From the NCBI GenBank assembly GCA_963662965.1, contig OY759970.1, positions 2,480,001-2,544,000 of the forward strand: a stretch of DNA of 64,000 bases, given 5' to 3'. Numbering within the stretch: position 1 is the first letter of the stretch; every line of letters begins with the position of its first letter. Shown piece after piece: positions 40,206 through 49,261 of the stretch. Both the position numbers and the translations under genes were made by a program. The notes beneath the pieces are model-generated. The model was not told the DNA's origin, made no database searches, and saw only the letters and a list, made by a program, of their open reading frames with translations. This DNA comes from DTWD01 sp963662965. GTDB lineage: Bacteria; Acidobacteriota; Vicinamibacteria; Vicinamibacterales; UBA8438.

Positions 40206-42302
40206 CTATTCCGGCAGCGCGAAGGCAACGAGGCGCGGTCCGCCGCCGACCGTCAGCGCGATGTATTGCCGGCCGTCGACCAGGTAGGTCATCGGCGTCC
40301 CGATCCCGCCGGAAGGGAGATCGATCGATGCGAGCTCCGTTCCTGACATCTTGTCGTAGGCGACCATCCGTGGCCCGCCGTCGGTCCCGCCGGCGGTCAG
40401 GCAGTAGAGCAGCAGCGTCTTCGTCAGGAGCGGCCCATTGCTGCCGTTGTCTCCGCCGAGCGGCGGAAGCTCGAGATGGCGCAGCCGTGGATGGTTGCGG
40501 TAGCGATCGCCGTTGCCGGTCGGCACCCACCAGGCGTGCTCGCCGGTGTTCATATCGATCGCCGTCATCCGCGAGTATGGTGGCTTGAGGAGTGGCAACC
40601 CTTGGGGCATGCGCGGGACGTCTCGGATGTCGCCGCGTCGGTCCAAACGCTCCCGTTCCGGCGCGCCGTGCGTATAGCGCATCGTCGCGCCAAGGGCCGG
40701 GTCGGGTTCGTACAGCGGAATCACCGTTGCCTGGTTGCGCGACGGCACGTACAGCATGCCGGTCTCGGGGTCGACGGCGGCGCCCGACCACCCGGCCGTG
40801 CCGCCGTCGGGCGGCCGCATCACCGTCCCCCGCGTTTCGCCTTCGATGGGCCGGTCGAGCGGGGTGAACAGCGGACCGAGTCTGAAGCCATCAACCGCCT
40901 CGACCGCCATCGCCCGGATCTCCGGCGTGAAATCGATCAGGTCATCGAGCGTGACACCCTGATAGTCAATCGGGGCCGGCTTGGTCGGAAACGGCTGCGT
41001 CGGTGACGGCACTTCGCCCGGCATGTTCGTTTCTTGCGGCACGGAGCGCTCTTCGATCGGCCAGACCGGCTCACCGGTCTCCCGGTCGAAGGTGTAGACG
41101 AAGCCTTGCTTGCTGACCTGAGCGATCGCCTTGATCTCGCGGCCGTCGACGGTGATGTCCAACAAGTTCGGATGTGTCGGGAAGTCGTAATCCCACAGCC
41201 CGTGATGCACCGCCTGGAAGTGCCACATGCGCTCGCCGGTCTCGACATCGACGGCGATGAGAGTCTCCGAAAAGAGGTTGTCGCCAAGCCGGTCGGCGCC
41301 GTAGTAGTCGTTGGTCGTCGTGCCGGTCGGGAGGTAGACATAGCCGAGCTCGTTATCACCCGCGAGCATCGACCAGACGTTGGCGTTTCCCGAGTAGCGC
41401 CACGACTCGTTCAGCCAGCTGTCGGAGCCGAACTCATCGGTGCTGTTCGGAACGGTGTGAAAGTCCCACGCGTGCTCGCCGGTGCGCACATCCCAGGCGC
41501 GGACCCAGCCGGGGATCGCTTCCTTCGTGATCCGGCGGTCAGCGACGTGCGAGCCATGGATCACGCGGTTGCGAACGACGATCGGCGGCGAGTGGATACC
41601 CCAGGTCAGCGCGTTCAGATAGTCGCGCTCGTCGCGCACGGCGCGCGGCACCCCCACCATCGTGTCGACCATCCCGCTCCCCTCCGGGCCGAAGTCGGGA
41701 CACGGCTGTCCGGACGTCGCGTCGACGCAGACGAGATAGCCGTTACCGGTACCCCAGAAGATCCGCTCGTCGCCGTCGCCGTCGGTCCAGTACGCGACGC
41801 CCCGCTGGCGCCACGTGCCGGTCATCGTCGTCGTTCCTTCCTCGTAGCTCTTGGGGTTGAACACCCAGAGCGTCTCGCCGGTCGTCGCATCGACCGCGAC
41901 GCCCTGTGACAGCGGCGTGTTGAAGTAGAGGACGCCGCCCACCATCAGCGGCGTCGCCTGGAACCCGGTGGCGTTCGGCGGGTGGCCTTCGCGGTAGAGG
42001 TTGGGCGTCCGTTCGACCAGCGCGCCGACGATGTCGGGTAGCTGTCCCCACCACTCGCCGCCGCCGGGGGTCGTCTGGCTCACCATGGTGTCGATCGACG
42101 TCCATTCCCAGACGAGCTCCAGGTCGGCGAAGTTGCGTGCGTCGATTTGGTCGAGGGGTGAGTATTTCTTACCCCCGATGTCACCGGCGTAGCTCCGCCA
42201 CTCGCCGTTCGACGTGTCGTAGGTCTGCCACGGCTGGGCCTGAGCGGCGGCCGTGGGGACAAGCGCGGCGAGAACCAGGGAGCACAGGAACGACTGGCGC
42301 AT
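40206..42302 (-). CDS. Periplasmic PQQ-dependent dehydrogenase, tandem copy 2
   Basis: 698 residues, co-linear with the enzyme at 38088-40193 over the full length. The signal peptide differs (MRQSFLCSLVLAALVPTAAA), while QPWQTYDTSNGEWRSYAGDI is identical. Active-site-side blocks are shared (VHHGLWDYDFPTHPNLLDI, GEVPSPTQPFPT). The differences cluster in surface loops and near the end (YEPDPALGATMRYTHGAPERERL). A tandem duplication with modest divergence suggests a widened substrate range or higher dosage. The ankyrin gene lies 30 bases upstream on the same strand, so all three are probably one transcript. Confidence 0.93.
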   Translation of the reverse strand: MRQSFLCSLVLAALVPTAAAQAQPWQTYDTSNGEWRSYAGDIGGKKYSPLDQIDARNFADLELVWEWTSIDTMVSQTTPGGGEWWGQLPDIVGALVERTPNLYREGHPPNATGFQATPLMVGGVLYFNTPLSQGVAVDATTGETLWVFNPKSYEEGTTTMTGTWRQRGVAYWTDGDGDERIFWGTGNGYLVCVDATSGQPCPDFGPEGSGMVDTMVGVPRAVRDERDYLNALTWGIHSPPIVVRNRVIHGSHVADRRITKEAIPGWVRAWDVRTGEHAWDFHTVPNSTDEFGSDSWLNESWRYSGNANVWSMLAGDNELGYVYLPTGTTTNDYYGADRLGDNLFSETLIAVDVETGERMWHFQAVHHGLWDYDFPTHPNLLDITVDGREIKAIAQVSKQGFVYTFDRETGEPVWPIEERSVPQETNMPGEVPSPTQPFPTKPAPIDYQGVTLDDLIDFTPEIRAMAVEAVDGFRLGPLFTPLDRPIEGETRGTVMRPPDGGTAGWSGAAVDPETGMLYVPSRNQATVIPLYEPDPALGATMRYTHGAPERERLDRRGDIRDVPRMPQGLPLLKPPYSRMTAIDMNTGEHAWWVPTGNGDRYRNHPRLRHLELPPLGGDNGSNGPLLTKTLLLYCLTAGGTDGGPRMVAYDKMSGTELASIDLPSGGIGTPMTYLVDGRQYIALTVGGGPRLVAFALPE

Positions 42303-42332
42303 GGTGTGACCCTCGCGAGTAGGAGGGGTAAC

Positions 42333-43949
42333 TCAGGGTTGGTCGCCGGCCACTGGCACGTCGCGTAAGCGCTCCTGCACCGTGCCGGGCACACCCAGCT
42401 CGGTGTCGGCGCCGAGCCGATCCAGCAGCTCGGCCGTCTCGGGCCAGGTCTGAAACTGGAACGACTGCTTGGAGCCCTGCGCCATCCGATACGCGGTGCG
42501 GCCCCGGAAGTCGCGGGCGTCAATGTCGGCGCCTTCGGCGACCAGAAACTCGACCACCTCGTTCAGTCCGCGGAACGCCGCGCCGTGGAGCGAGGCGAAG
42601 TCGGCCTCGTTGGTCGCGTTGATGTCGGCGCCCGCCGCCAACAAAACCTTTACCGCCTCTTCGGCGCTCGGCGAACGAACCCCCCGCGGCTCGCGCGGCG
42701 TGTACGTGGCGCGACCGAGCCCGGCCGCCACCATGAACGGTGTCGTCCCGTCGTTGGTCGTCAGGTGTTGGTCCGCTCCGGCATCCAAGAGGGCGCGCAG
42801 CGTATCGGCACTGCTCGACGTGCGGCTGGCACCCACGCCAAACACCTGGCCGCCGGCGCCGTTCATGTCGAAGGCCGCCACCCAGAGTGGTGTCGCGCCG
42901 CGCAGATCGCCCGTCCCGCACGCGAATGGCTCGAACGCCCCTTTTTTCGGATAGCCGATGTAGCTCATGACCATCGCGGAGGTGGTGATGCGTGCGTTCG
43001 GGTCGGCGCCCCGCGCCAGGAGTGCGTTGACCAGCGGCAGCCGTTGACCGGCGCTCATCCTCGCGCGGCGGAATCGCGCGTAGCGACCACCCCGGCCATG
43101 GCGCCGATACCAGTCGCCGAGCCATAAGCCAACGTTGCCGGTGGCCGCGTGCAGCGCCGAGATCCCGTTCATCGAGGCGTTCGGGTCGGCCCGCTGCTCG
43201 AGGAGGAACAGCGCAAACGCGTCCTGGCTACTGATGATTGCATATGGCAAGACGTGCGTGCCGTCGACGCTGGGTTCGTTGAGGTCGACGCCGGCGGCGA
43301 TCAGCGTCTCGGCCATCTCGATGTCGCCGTTCCGCGCGGCATACATCAGCGGCGTGAATCCCTTGACCGTCGATGTCGTAGGGTCGGCGCCGCGGTCGAG
43401 CAGCAGACCGACGATATCGGGGTGCGGCTCGGAGACCGCCCACATCAATGCCGTGCTCGCCGTTTCGGTGGTGGCGGCATTGACGTCCGCGCCGTCGTCC
43501 AGCAGCCGTCGGACGACGGCGACACTCCCGGTACGCGCTGCGATCATGAGCGGTGTCAACCCACTGGCTTGCCTGACGTTGGCGTCGGCGCCGGCGTCGA
43601 GCAGGGTCATCACCATCTCGGCGCTGGCGTTTTCGGCGGCCCGCTCCAGCGGAGTCACGCCATGGTCGTCCGCGGCGTTGACGTCGGCCCCGGCGGCGAT
43701 CAGCCGACGCACGACGTCGCTCTGATTCCAGTGCGCGGCCCAGAGCAGCGCGGTTGACCTGTCGGCGCGAGCCGAGTTGGCGTCGGTCCCTTGCTCGAGC
43801 AGTCGCACGACCGCCGGCCAGTCCTGGTCGGAGGCGGCGGAGACCAACGGATGGTCCTGGCCCTCGGCAGACGGAGGAGCGAATCCGAGGACCGTCACCG
43901 CGACGGCGACAGCCACCGCGGCCCCGCGAGCGTGGTCGAAAGAAGCCAT
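42333..43949 (-). CDS. Exported ankyrin-repeat protein, module copy 2
   Basis: 538 residues. A signal peptide (GAAVAVAVAVTVLGFAPPSA) is followed by about ten to eleven ankyrin repeats (AAGADVNAADDHGVTPLERAAENASAEMVMTLLDAGAD and similar). Between repeats is a loop-rich section (WLGDWYRRHGRGGRYARFRRARM) at the place where copies 1 and 3 also carry long insertions. ATG 43949 gives the signal peptide. An upstream ATG at 43991 is less likely. The gene is divergent from the DUF1592 gene of module 2 (108 bases between starts) and heads an operon with the two PQQ dehydrogenases. Confidence 0.9.
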   Translation of the reverse strand: MASFDHARGAAVAVAVAVTVLGFAPPSAEGQDHPLVSAASDQDWPAVVRLLEQGTDANSARADRSTALLWAAHWNQSDVVRRLIAAGADVNAADDHGVTPLERAAENASAEMVMTLLDAGADANVRQASGLTPLMIAARTGSVAVVRRLLDDGADVNAATTETASTALMWAVSEPHPDIVGLLLDRGADPTTSTVKGFTPLMYAARNGDIEMAETLIAAGVDLNEPSVDGTHVLPYAIISSQDAFALFLLEQRADPNASMNGISALHAATGNVGLWLGDWYRRHGRGGRYARFRRARMSAGQRLPLVNALLARGADPNARITTSAMVMSYIGYPKKGAFEPFACGTGDLRGATPLWVAAFDMNGAGGQVFGVGASRTSSSADTLRALLDAGADQHLTTNDGTTPFMVAAGLGRATYTPREPRGVRSPSAEEAVKVLLAAGADINATNEADFASLHGAAFRGLNEVVEFLVAEGADIDARDFRGRTAYRMAQGSKQSFQFQTWPETAELLDRLGADTELGVPGTVQERLRDVPVAGDQP

Positions 43950-44057
43950 GTTCGTCGCCACTATATGCACTCCTGCCAGCCCAGTCCACATCGATTTGTT
44001 CGCGGTTGAGGGGGAGCGCGGCGATATACTGAGGGGGCCAGATAGGCGTCCACAGAG

Positions 44058-46460
44058 ATGGCGAAGCTGTTCCGGACCGGCGGTGTCATTGGGCTCATGG
44101 GTCTCCTGACCGTGCCTGCGGCGCGAGCCCAGTCTGGCGGCGCGGCGGTTTCAAGCGAGCTCTTCACCCGCTACTGCGTCACCTGTCACAACGAGCGCCT
44201 CCAGACGGCCGGGTTGATGCTCGATCAGGTCGACCTGAGCCAGGACCAGATCGGACCGAACGCCGAGCTGCTGGAGAAGGTCGTCCGCAAGCTCCGTAGC
44301 GGACAGATGCCGCCGGAAGGCCGTCCACGTCCCGACGCGTCGACGATCGATCAGTTCGCCACCTCCCTCGAAACCGCGCTCGACCGGGCCGCGGCCGACG
44401 ATCCCAACCCCGGGCGCGTCGCCTCGCGCCGGCTGAACCGCCTCGAGTATGTCAACGCGATCGACGACTTGCTGGCGCTCGAGGTCGATGGCGAGGCGTT
44501 GCTGCCGAGTGACATGGCCGGGTTCGGCTTTGATAACAACGCCGACGTCTTGTCGGTCACACCGTCGCTGATGGCGCGCTACATCGCGGCGGCGACCAAG
44601 ATTAGTCGCGCGGCCGTCGGCAGCCCCGACAACCGGCCGGTGATGCAGGTGTACAAGGTCGGGTACGACCGGCGCGACATCCGTGCCGGTGAGGAGTTGC
44701 CGTTCGCGACGCACGGTGGCCTGGCGGTCCGGCATACGTTTCCGCTCGACGGCGAATACGTGTTTGCCATTCGTCTCAAACGCAACGAGACGATCGAGAC
44801 GATCGATGGCATTGCGGAGGATCCGCACCAGATCGAGGTGCGGGTCGACCACGCGCTCATTCGGCGGTTCGACATTGGCGGACGCTACCCCGGGCCCGAC
44901 CCCGGCCAGCTGATCGCGGTTCCGGAAGACGATGTCGACGGCCAGCGCCTGCACGGGTATCGGATGACCGCCGACCACGAGCTCGAGATTCGCCTGCCGA
45001 TTCAGGCAGGGACGCGACTCGTGTCGGTCGCCTTCACCGACTCGGCGCCGTCGCCGAGTGTCATCACCGACCAGCCCGGGGTCGACATGGTCTATATCTC
45101 GGGCCCGTTCGACGGCACGGTTCCGGACGACACGCCAAGTCGCCATCGGATCTTCACCTGCCGTCCGGCGGACAGCACCACGCCGGCCGAGGAGGCCTGC
45201 GCACGGGAGATCATCGGCTCGCTCGCACGCCGCGCGTACCGGCGTCCCGTCACTGATGTCGACATCGATCCACTGCTGGGCATTTATCGCGAAGGGCGGG
45301 CTGATCGTGACTTCGACGCCGGCGTCGAGCGTGCGCTCGAGGCGCTGCTGTCGATGCCGAAATTCCTCCTGCGCGTCGAGCGCCAGCCGGTCGACACCCA
45401 GCCGGGTGCCGTGTATCGGCTGACCGACCTGGAGCTGGCGTCGCGGCTCTCGTTCTTCCTCTGGAAGAGCATTCCGGACGACGAACTGCTCGAGCTTGCG
45501 TCGCGTGACGAGCTGAGCGCCCAGACGGTGCTGGCGGACCAAGTGCGTCGCATGCTCGCTGACCAGCGCGCCACTCGGTTCATGGACGACTTCGTCGGCC
45601 AGTGGCTGCAGATTCGCAACATCCACTCACAGGATCCCGACGGCGCGTTGTTCGCCGGCTTCAACGACTCGCTGCGCAAGGCGATGGTGCGCGAGACGGA
45701 GCTGTTCTTCGAGAGTCAGGTGCGTGAGAACCGGCCGATACCCGAGTTGTTGCGGGCGGACTACACGTTCTTGAACGAGCAACTGGCCGACCACTACGAC
45801 GTCGACGGCATCTACGGCACGCGGTTCAGGCGCGTGCCATGGACCGACGATCGCCGCCACGGGCTGCTCGGTCAAGCGAGCTTACTGACGGTCACCTCGT
45901 ATGCGAATCGGACCTCGGTCGTGCTTCGCGGTAAGTGGGTGCTCGAGACGCTCCTTGGCTCGCCGCCGCCGCCGCCGCCAGCAAACGTGCCGCCGCTCGC
46001 GGAGAACGACCGGAGCAATCCGACCTCGCTTCGCGAGCGGATGGAGCAGCATCGCAGCAGCCCGGTCTGCGCCATCTGTCACCGACGGATGGATCCACTC
46101 GGGTTCGCGATGGAGCACTTCGACGCGATCGGCCAATGGCGCGAGACCGACGGCGGCGCGGAGATCAACTCGACCATCACGTTGTCGGGCGCCACGATCG
46201 ACAGCCCGCGCACCTTTCGAGAGGCGCTGCTGGCCGAAGGGGACCACGAGTTTATCCGGACCGTGGCCGAGAAGCTGATGATCTACGCGTTGGGCCGCGG
46301 CGTCGACTACTATGACGCGCCGACTCTTCGCCGGATCACCCGCGGCCTGGCGAGCGATGGCTATCGCTGGTCGTCACTCGTGGAGGCGGTCGTCTCCAGT
46401 GACCCGTTTCAGATGCGGCGCGCGCCAAGTGGGGACGCGCTGGTTGCCGCCGAGGAGTAG
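44058..46460 (+). CDS. Exported PSCyt/PSD multidomain protein (DUF1592 family), module copy 2
   Basis: 800 residues. The signal peptide ends near ARAQS. The heme-c motif CVTCH is at residues 40-44. The same domain order as copy 1 follows: DUF1587 (SRRLNRLEYVNAIDDLLAL), sandwich (VRHTFPLDGEYVFAIRL), DUF1595 (ARRAYRRPVTDVDIDPLL), DUF1592 (YRLTDLELASRLSFFLWKS), DUF1588 with CAICH (SPVCAICHRRMDPLGFAMEHFD), and DUF1585 (KLMIYALGRGVDYY). Unlike copies 1 and 3 it is followed by the HXXSHH gene and a cytochrome c'-like gene. Its ankyrin partner is on the opposite strand. Gap to the HXXSHH gene: 4 bases. Confidence 0.92.
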   Translation: MAKLFRTGGVIGLMGLLTVPAARAQSGGAAVSSELFTRYCVTCHNERLQTAGLMLDQVDLSQDQIGPNAELLEKVVRKLRSGQMPPEGRPRPDASTIDQFATSLETALDRAAADDPNPGRVASRRLNRLEYVNAIDDLLALEVDGEALLPSDMAGFGFDNNADVLSVTPSLMARYIAAATKISRAAVGSPDNRPVMQVYKVGYDRRDIRAGEELPFATHGGLAVRHTFPLDGEYVFAIRLKRNETIETIDGIAEDPHQIEVRVDHALIRRFDIGGRYPGPDPGQLIAVPEDDVDGQRLHGYRMTADHELEIRLPIQAGTRLVSVAFTDSAPSPSVITDQPGVDMVYISGPFDGTVPDDTPSRHRIFTCRPADSTTPAEEACAREIIGSLARRAYRRPVTDVDIDPLLGIYREGRADRDFDAGVERALEALLSMPKFLLRVERQPVDTQPGAVYRLTDLELASRLSFFLWKSIPDDELLELASRDELSAQTVLADQVRRMLADQRATRFMDDFVGQWLQIRNIHSQDPDGALFAGFNDSLRKAMVRETELFFESQVRENRPIPELLRADYTFLNEQLADHYDVDGIYGTRFRRVPWTDDRRHGLLGQASLLTVTSYANRTSVVLRGKWVLETLLGSPPPPPPANVPPLAENDRSNPTSLRERMEQHRSSPVCAICHRRMDPLGFAMEHFDAIGQWRETDGGAEINSTITLSGATIDSPRTFREALLAEGDHEFIRTVAEKLMIYALGRGVDYYDAPTLRRITRGLASDGYRWSSLVEAVVSSDPFQMRRAPSGDALVAAEE

Positions 46461-46464
46461 CGAC

Positions 46465-47814
46465 ATGTTCATCACCAAGACGCATCTGCCGCGACGCACG
46501 GTCTTGCGTGGGCTCGGCGCGACCATCGCGCTGCCGTTCCTCGACGGCATGGTACCGGCGCTGACGGGCCAGCGTCTCACCACGGCCGCGCCGGTCCGTC
46601 GGTTCGGCGTGTTCTACGTCCCCAACGGGATGTCGATGCCCTACTGGTTTCCCAAGCAGGAGGGTCCGCTCGCGGAGCTTCCGCCGACGCTGCGGTCGCT
46701 GAGCGCATTCAAGGATCAGGTCCTGCTCTGCGGCGGTCTCGATGACGAGTCGGCCAATCTCGTCAAGGGCGGGGGCGACCATGCGCGATCGGCCGGTACG
46801 TTTCTGACCTGCGTGCCGTTCAAGATCACCAACGGCGCCGACGTCTTCGCCGCGGTGTCGATGGATCAAATCGCGGCGCAAGAGCTCTCGAAGGAGACGC
46901 AGCTCGCGTCGCTCGAGCTGGGCATCGAGTCGAACGCCATGGTCGGCAACTGCGACGGCGGGGCAAGCTGCGCCTACACCAACACCATCGCCTGGCGCAC
47001 CCCGACCACGCCGCTGCCGATCGAGAACGACCCGCGCGCCGTGTTCGAGCGTCTCTTTGGTACCACCGGGAGCACCGACCCGGCGGTCCGGATGGCGCGG
47101 CTGCGCCGCGACCGGAGCATTCTCGATGCGGTCGGCGGGGAGCTGAAGGGGCTGGAACAGGTCCTCGGTCCCGGCGACCAGGTGAAGCTCGACGAGTATC
47201 TCGACTCGCTGCGGGACGTCGAGCGCCGCATCCAGATGGCCGAGGACCAGAGCACGCGCGAGCTGCCGGTCGTCGACCAGCCGGTGGGCGTGCCGAGCGA
47301 CTACGCCGAGCACGCCACGCTGATGATGGATCTGCTGGCGCTGGCCTATCAGACCGACCTGACGCGCATCAGCACCTTCATGCTGGCGCGGGAGGTGAGT
47401 GGGCACGCGTATCCGGAGATCGGCGTCTCAGACTCCCATCACCCGCTGTCGCACCACCAGGACGAGCCGGCCAAACTCGAGCGTTTGCACAAGATCAACG
47501 AGTATCACTTCCGTCAGTTCGCGTATCTCGTCGAGAAGCTGGCCAGCTTGCCCGAGGGTGACGGCACGATGCTCGACTCGACGCTGTTCCTCTATGGCAC
47601 CGGCATCAGCGACAGCAACACTCACTTCCACGACGATCTGCCGATCGCGTTGATCGGCGGCAAGTCGACCGGGATCAAGGGCGGGCGCTACATCCGCTAC
47701 GCGGACGACACGCCGCTGGCGAATCTCCACATGACGATCCTCGAGAAGCTCGGCGTGCCGGTCGAGTCGCTCGGCGACAGCACTGGACAGCTCGACCGTC
47801 TGACCGATGTCTAG
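46465..47814 (+). CDS. Tat-exported HXXSHH (DUF1552) protein, module copy 2
   Basis: 449 residues. The Tat signal is LPRRTVLRGLGATIALPFLDGMVPA, followed by FGVFYVPNGMSMPYW. The HXXSHH motif reads HPLSHH in SDSHHPLSHHQDEP. Conserved blocks SMDQIAAQELS, SCAYTNTIAWRTPTTPLPIENDPRAVFERLFG and LYGTGISDSNTH match copy 1. ATG 46465 is served by GAGGAG at 46452-46457 inside the preceding gene. Its stop (TAG 47812-47814) overlaps the start of the cytochrome c'-like gene by 8 bases, so translation of the two is coupled. Confidence 0.93.
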   Translation: MFITKTHLPRRTVLRGLGATIALPFLDGMVPALTGQRLTTAAPVRRFGVFYVPNGMSMPYWFPKQEGPLAELPPTLRSLSAFKDQVLLCGGLDDESANLVKGGGDHARSAGTFLTCVPFKITNGADVFAAVSMDQIAAQELSKETQLASLELGIESNAMVGNCDGGASCAYTNTIAWRTPTTPLPIENDPRAVFERLFGTTGSTDPAVRMARLRRDRSILDAVGGELKGLEQVLGPGDQVKLDEYLDSLRDVERRIQMAEDQSTRELPVVDQPVGVPSDYAEHATLMMDLLALAYQTDLTRISTFMLAREVSGHAYPEIGVSDSHHPLSHHQDEPAKLERLHKINEYHFRQFAYLVEKLASLPEGDGTMLDSTLFLYGTGISDSNTHFHDDLPIALIGGKSTGIKGGRYIRYADDTPLANLHMTILEKLGVPVESLGDSTGQLDRLTDV

Positions 47815-48253
47815 GGAGATCTCCGCGGTGACGGTGGCGGTCGGTCTGTTGGTAGCGGTTGTCGCGGCGCAGAAACCGTATCCGATCTACACCGCCAACC
47901 ATCTCGCCGGCACGATGGAGACGCTCGGTCCCAACGTCGCCGCCACAATGGCGTCGCTCGAGGCGGCCGACTACCCGGCGGCCAAGGAACGGCTCAGCCG
48001 CTCGCGTGAGCAGCTCGCAACGACCATCACCTTCTGGCGCGACCACGAGCGGGACGACGCGGTTGGTTTCGTGCGCGCCGCGCTCGGCGCGATGGACGAT
48101 CTCGACACCGCGCTGTCGACCGCGAGCATTGACTCAGGCCGGACGGCGGCGGCGGCGGCCGAAATCCAAGCGGCCTGCGCGTCGTGCCACGGCGTGTATC
48201 GGGAGCAAGACGCGAGCGGTGAGTTCCGGCTCAAGTCGAGCGCCCTCGAGTAG
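47807..48253 (+). CDS. Cytochrome c'-like exported protein
   Basis: 148 residues. A signal peptide ends near VAAQK. It is all-helical with a single heme-c motif CASCH at residues 124-128 close to the C-terminus, the layout of cytochrome c'-like four-helix bundles. Such proteins bind NO or transfer electrons. ATG 47807 lies inside the end of the HXXSHH gene (8-base overlap), so this gene is bound to module 2. It may be the electron acceptor for the module or for the PQQ dehydrogenases divergently encoded nearby (inference). A hairpin-rich R2 repeat follows. Confidence 0.85.
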   Translation: MSREISAVTVAVGLLVAVVAAQKPYPIYTANHLAGTMETLGPNVAATMASLEAADYPAAKERLSRSREQLATTITFWRDHERDDAVGFVRAALGAMDDLDTALSTASIDSGRTAAAAAEIQAACASCHGVYREQDASGEFRLKSSALE

Positions 48254-48304
48254 TTCGTCCCTGGCGCGCCGCCGCGACCGGCAGTAACCCTCCGGTACGG
48301 GCCA

Positions 48305-48387
48305 CGCACATCCCTCTAGAAACCGGCTCTCCTCGGAAAACACGGGTGCTGCTTTCAGAGCGGCTGGCTTCGTCTCGCCAAAGGCAG
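48305..48387 (-). repeat. Intergenic repeat R2, copy C (inverted)
   Basis: Read on the minus strand it contains TGCCTTTGGCGAGACGAAGC and, toward the far end, GAGAGCCGGTTTCTAGAGGG then ATGTGCG. The outer 20 bases of the left arm are not preserved. Instead the sequence runs straight into an aldo/keto reductase coding frame. Confidence 0.83.
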
Positions 48388-48388
48388 T

Positions 48389-49082
48389 GGGACCGGCACA
48401 CGCCGATTGAGGAGACGATGAGGGCGCTCGACGACCTCGTCGGGGCCGGCAAGGTGCGCTGCATCGGTTTTTCAGACACCCCCCCGCGTGGAAGGTGGCG
48501 CAGGCGCAGGTCACGGCCGGCTTCCGAGGTTGGGCACCGTTGGTAGCGCTGCAGATTGAGTACTCCCTGATTGAGCGCACCGTCGAGGGCGAGTTGATCC
48601 CGATGGCGCAGGAGCTTGGCCTGGGGGTCACGCCGTGGTCGCCGCTGCGCGGCGGCGTGCTGACCGGCAAGTACACACGAGACAACGTCAAGGACGCCAA
48701 GCCGGGGCGCGGGGAGCGGGTGACCGCCTATCTCGACGAGCGGGGGTTCGGGATCATCGACGAGCTGGTGCGTATCGCCGAAGCGCTTGAGACGACGCCG
48801 GCCGCGGTAACGCTGGCGTGGGTGCAGGCGAAGCCCGGCGTCGACTCGACCATCATCGGCGCCCGGACGATGGAGCAGCTCGAGGCGAATCTCGCCGGCC
48901 TCGACGTGACGCTGGACGACGCGCAGGTGCGCGCGCTCGACGACGTCTCGACGCCAACGCTGGGATTCCCGATGCCGTTTCTCGCGATGGCGAACACCAT
49001 CATGCATGCCGGCTCGACCGTCGACGGCGAGCCATCGGAAGCCTGGCCGATGGCGCCCACGAACGACGGCGAACGCTATTAG
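48389..49082 (+). pseudogene. Aldo/keto reductase, 5'-truncated at repeat R2 and frameshifted
   Basis: The reading frame begins abruptly at the R2 end with DRHTPIEETMRALDDLVGAGKVRCIGFSD. It then breaks at a run of seven C (48479-48485), where two bases fewer or one more would restore the family sequence TPAWKVAQAQVTAGF. It continues in the next frame with ALQIEYSLIERTVEGELIPMAQELG, LGVTPWSPLRGGVLTGKY and VDSTIIGARTMEQLEANL to the stop at 49080-49082. The N-terminal ~110 residues with the catalytic Asp, Tyr and Lys are missing. R2 copies C and D flank it in inverted orientation. Confidence 0.85.
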
Positions 49083-49086
49083 ATTT

Positions 49087-49104
49087 GGACGGGGCCGACT
49101 GTCC
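49087..49104 (+). repeat. Partial R1 head after the aldo/keto reductase stop
   Basis: GGACGGGGCCGACTGTCC begins 4 bases after the stop and resembles the first 18 bases of R1 (AGACGGGGCTGACTGCCC). The rest of R1 is not recognisable. A similar partial head follows the peroxidase stop at 25083-25108. Confidence 0.5.
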
Positions 49105-49147
49105 AGATGCCGTCCGCCGCCGCGCGAGTCGATCTGGCGCGGGTCAC

Positions 49148-49252
49148 GCACGTCCCGGAGAAAACCGTCTGCCTTTGGCGAGACGAACCCCCACCTGGTC
49201 TGAACACGGCCTGATGTTTCTCGAGGCGAGCCGGTTTTCGGAGGGATGTGCG
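49148..49252 (+). repeat. Intergenic repeat R2, copy D
   Basis: The clearest copy. It begins GCACGTCCCGGAGAAAACCG and CTGCCTTTGGCGAGACGAA, and ends CGAGGCGAGCCGGTTTTCGG then AGGGATGTGCG. The left end and the reverse complement of the right end share GCAC-TCCC and GAAAACCG, so the unit could fold into one long hairpin. It ends 9 bases before the stop of the methyltransferase gene. Confidence 0.9.
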
Positions 49253-49261
49253 TGGGCCGCG

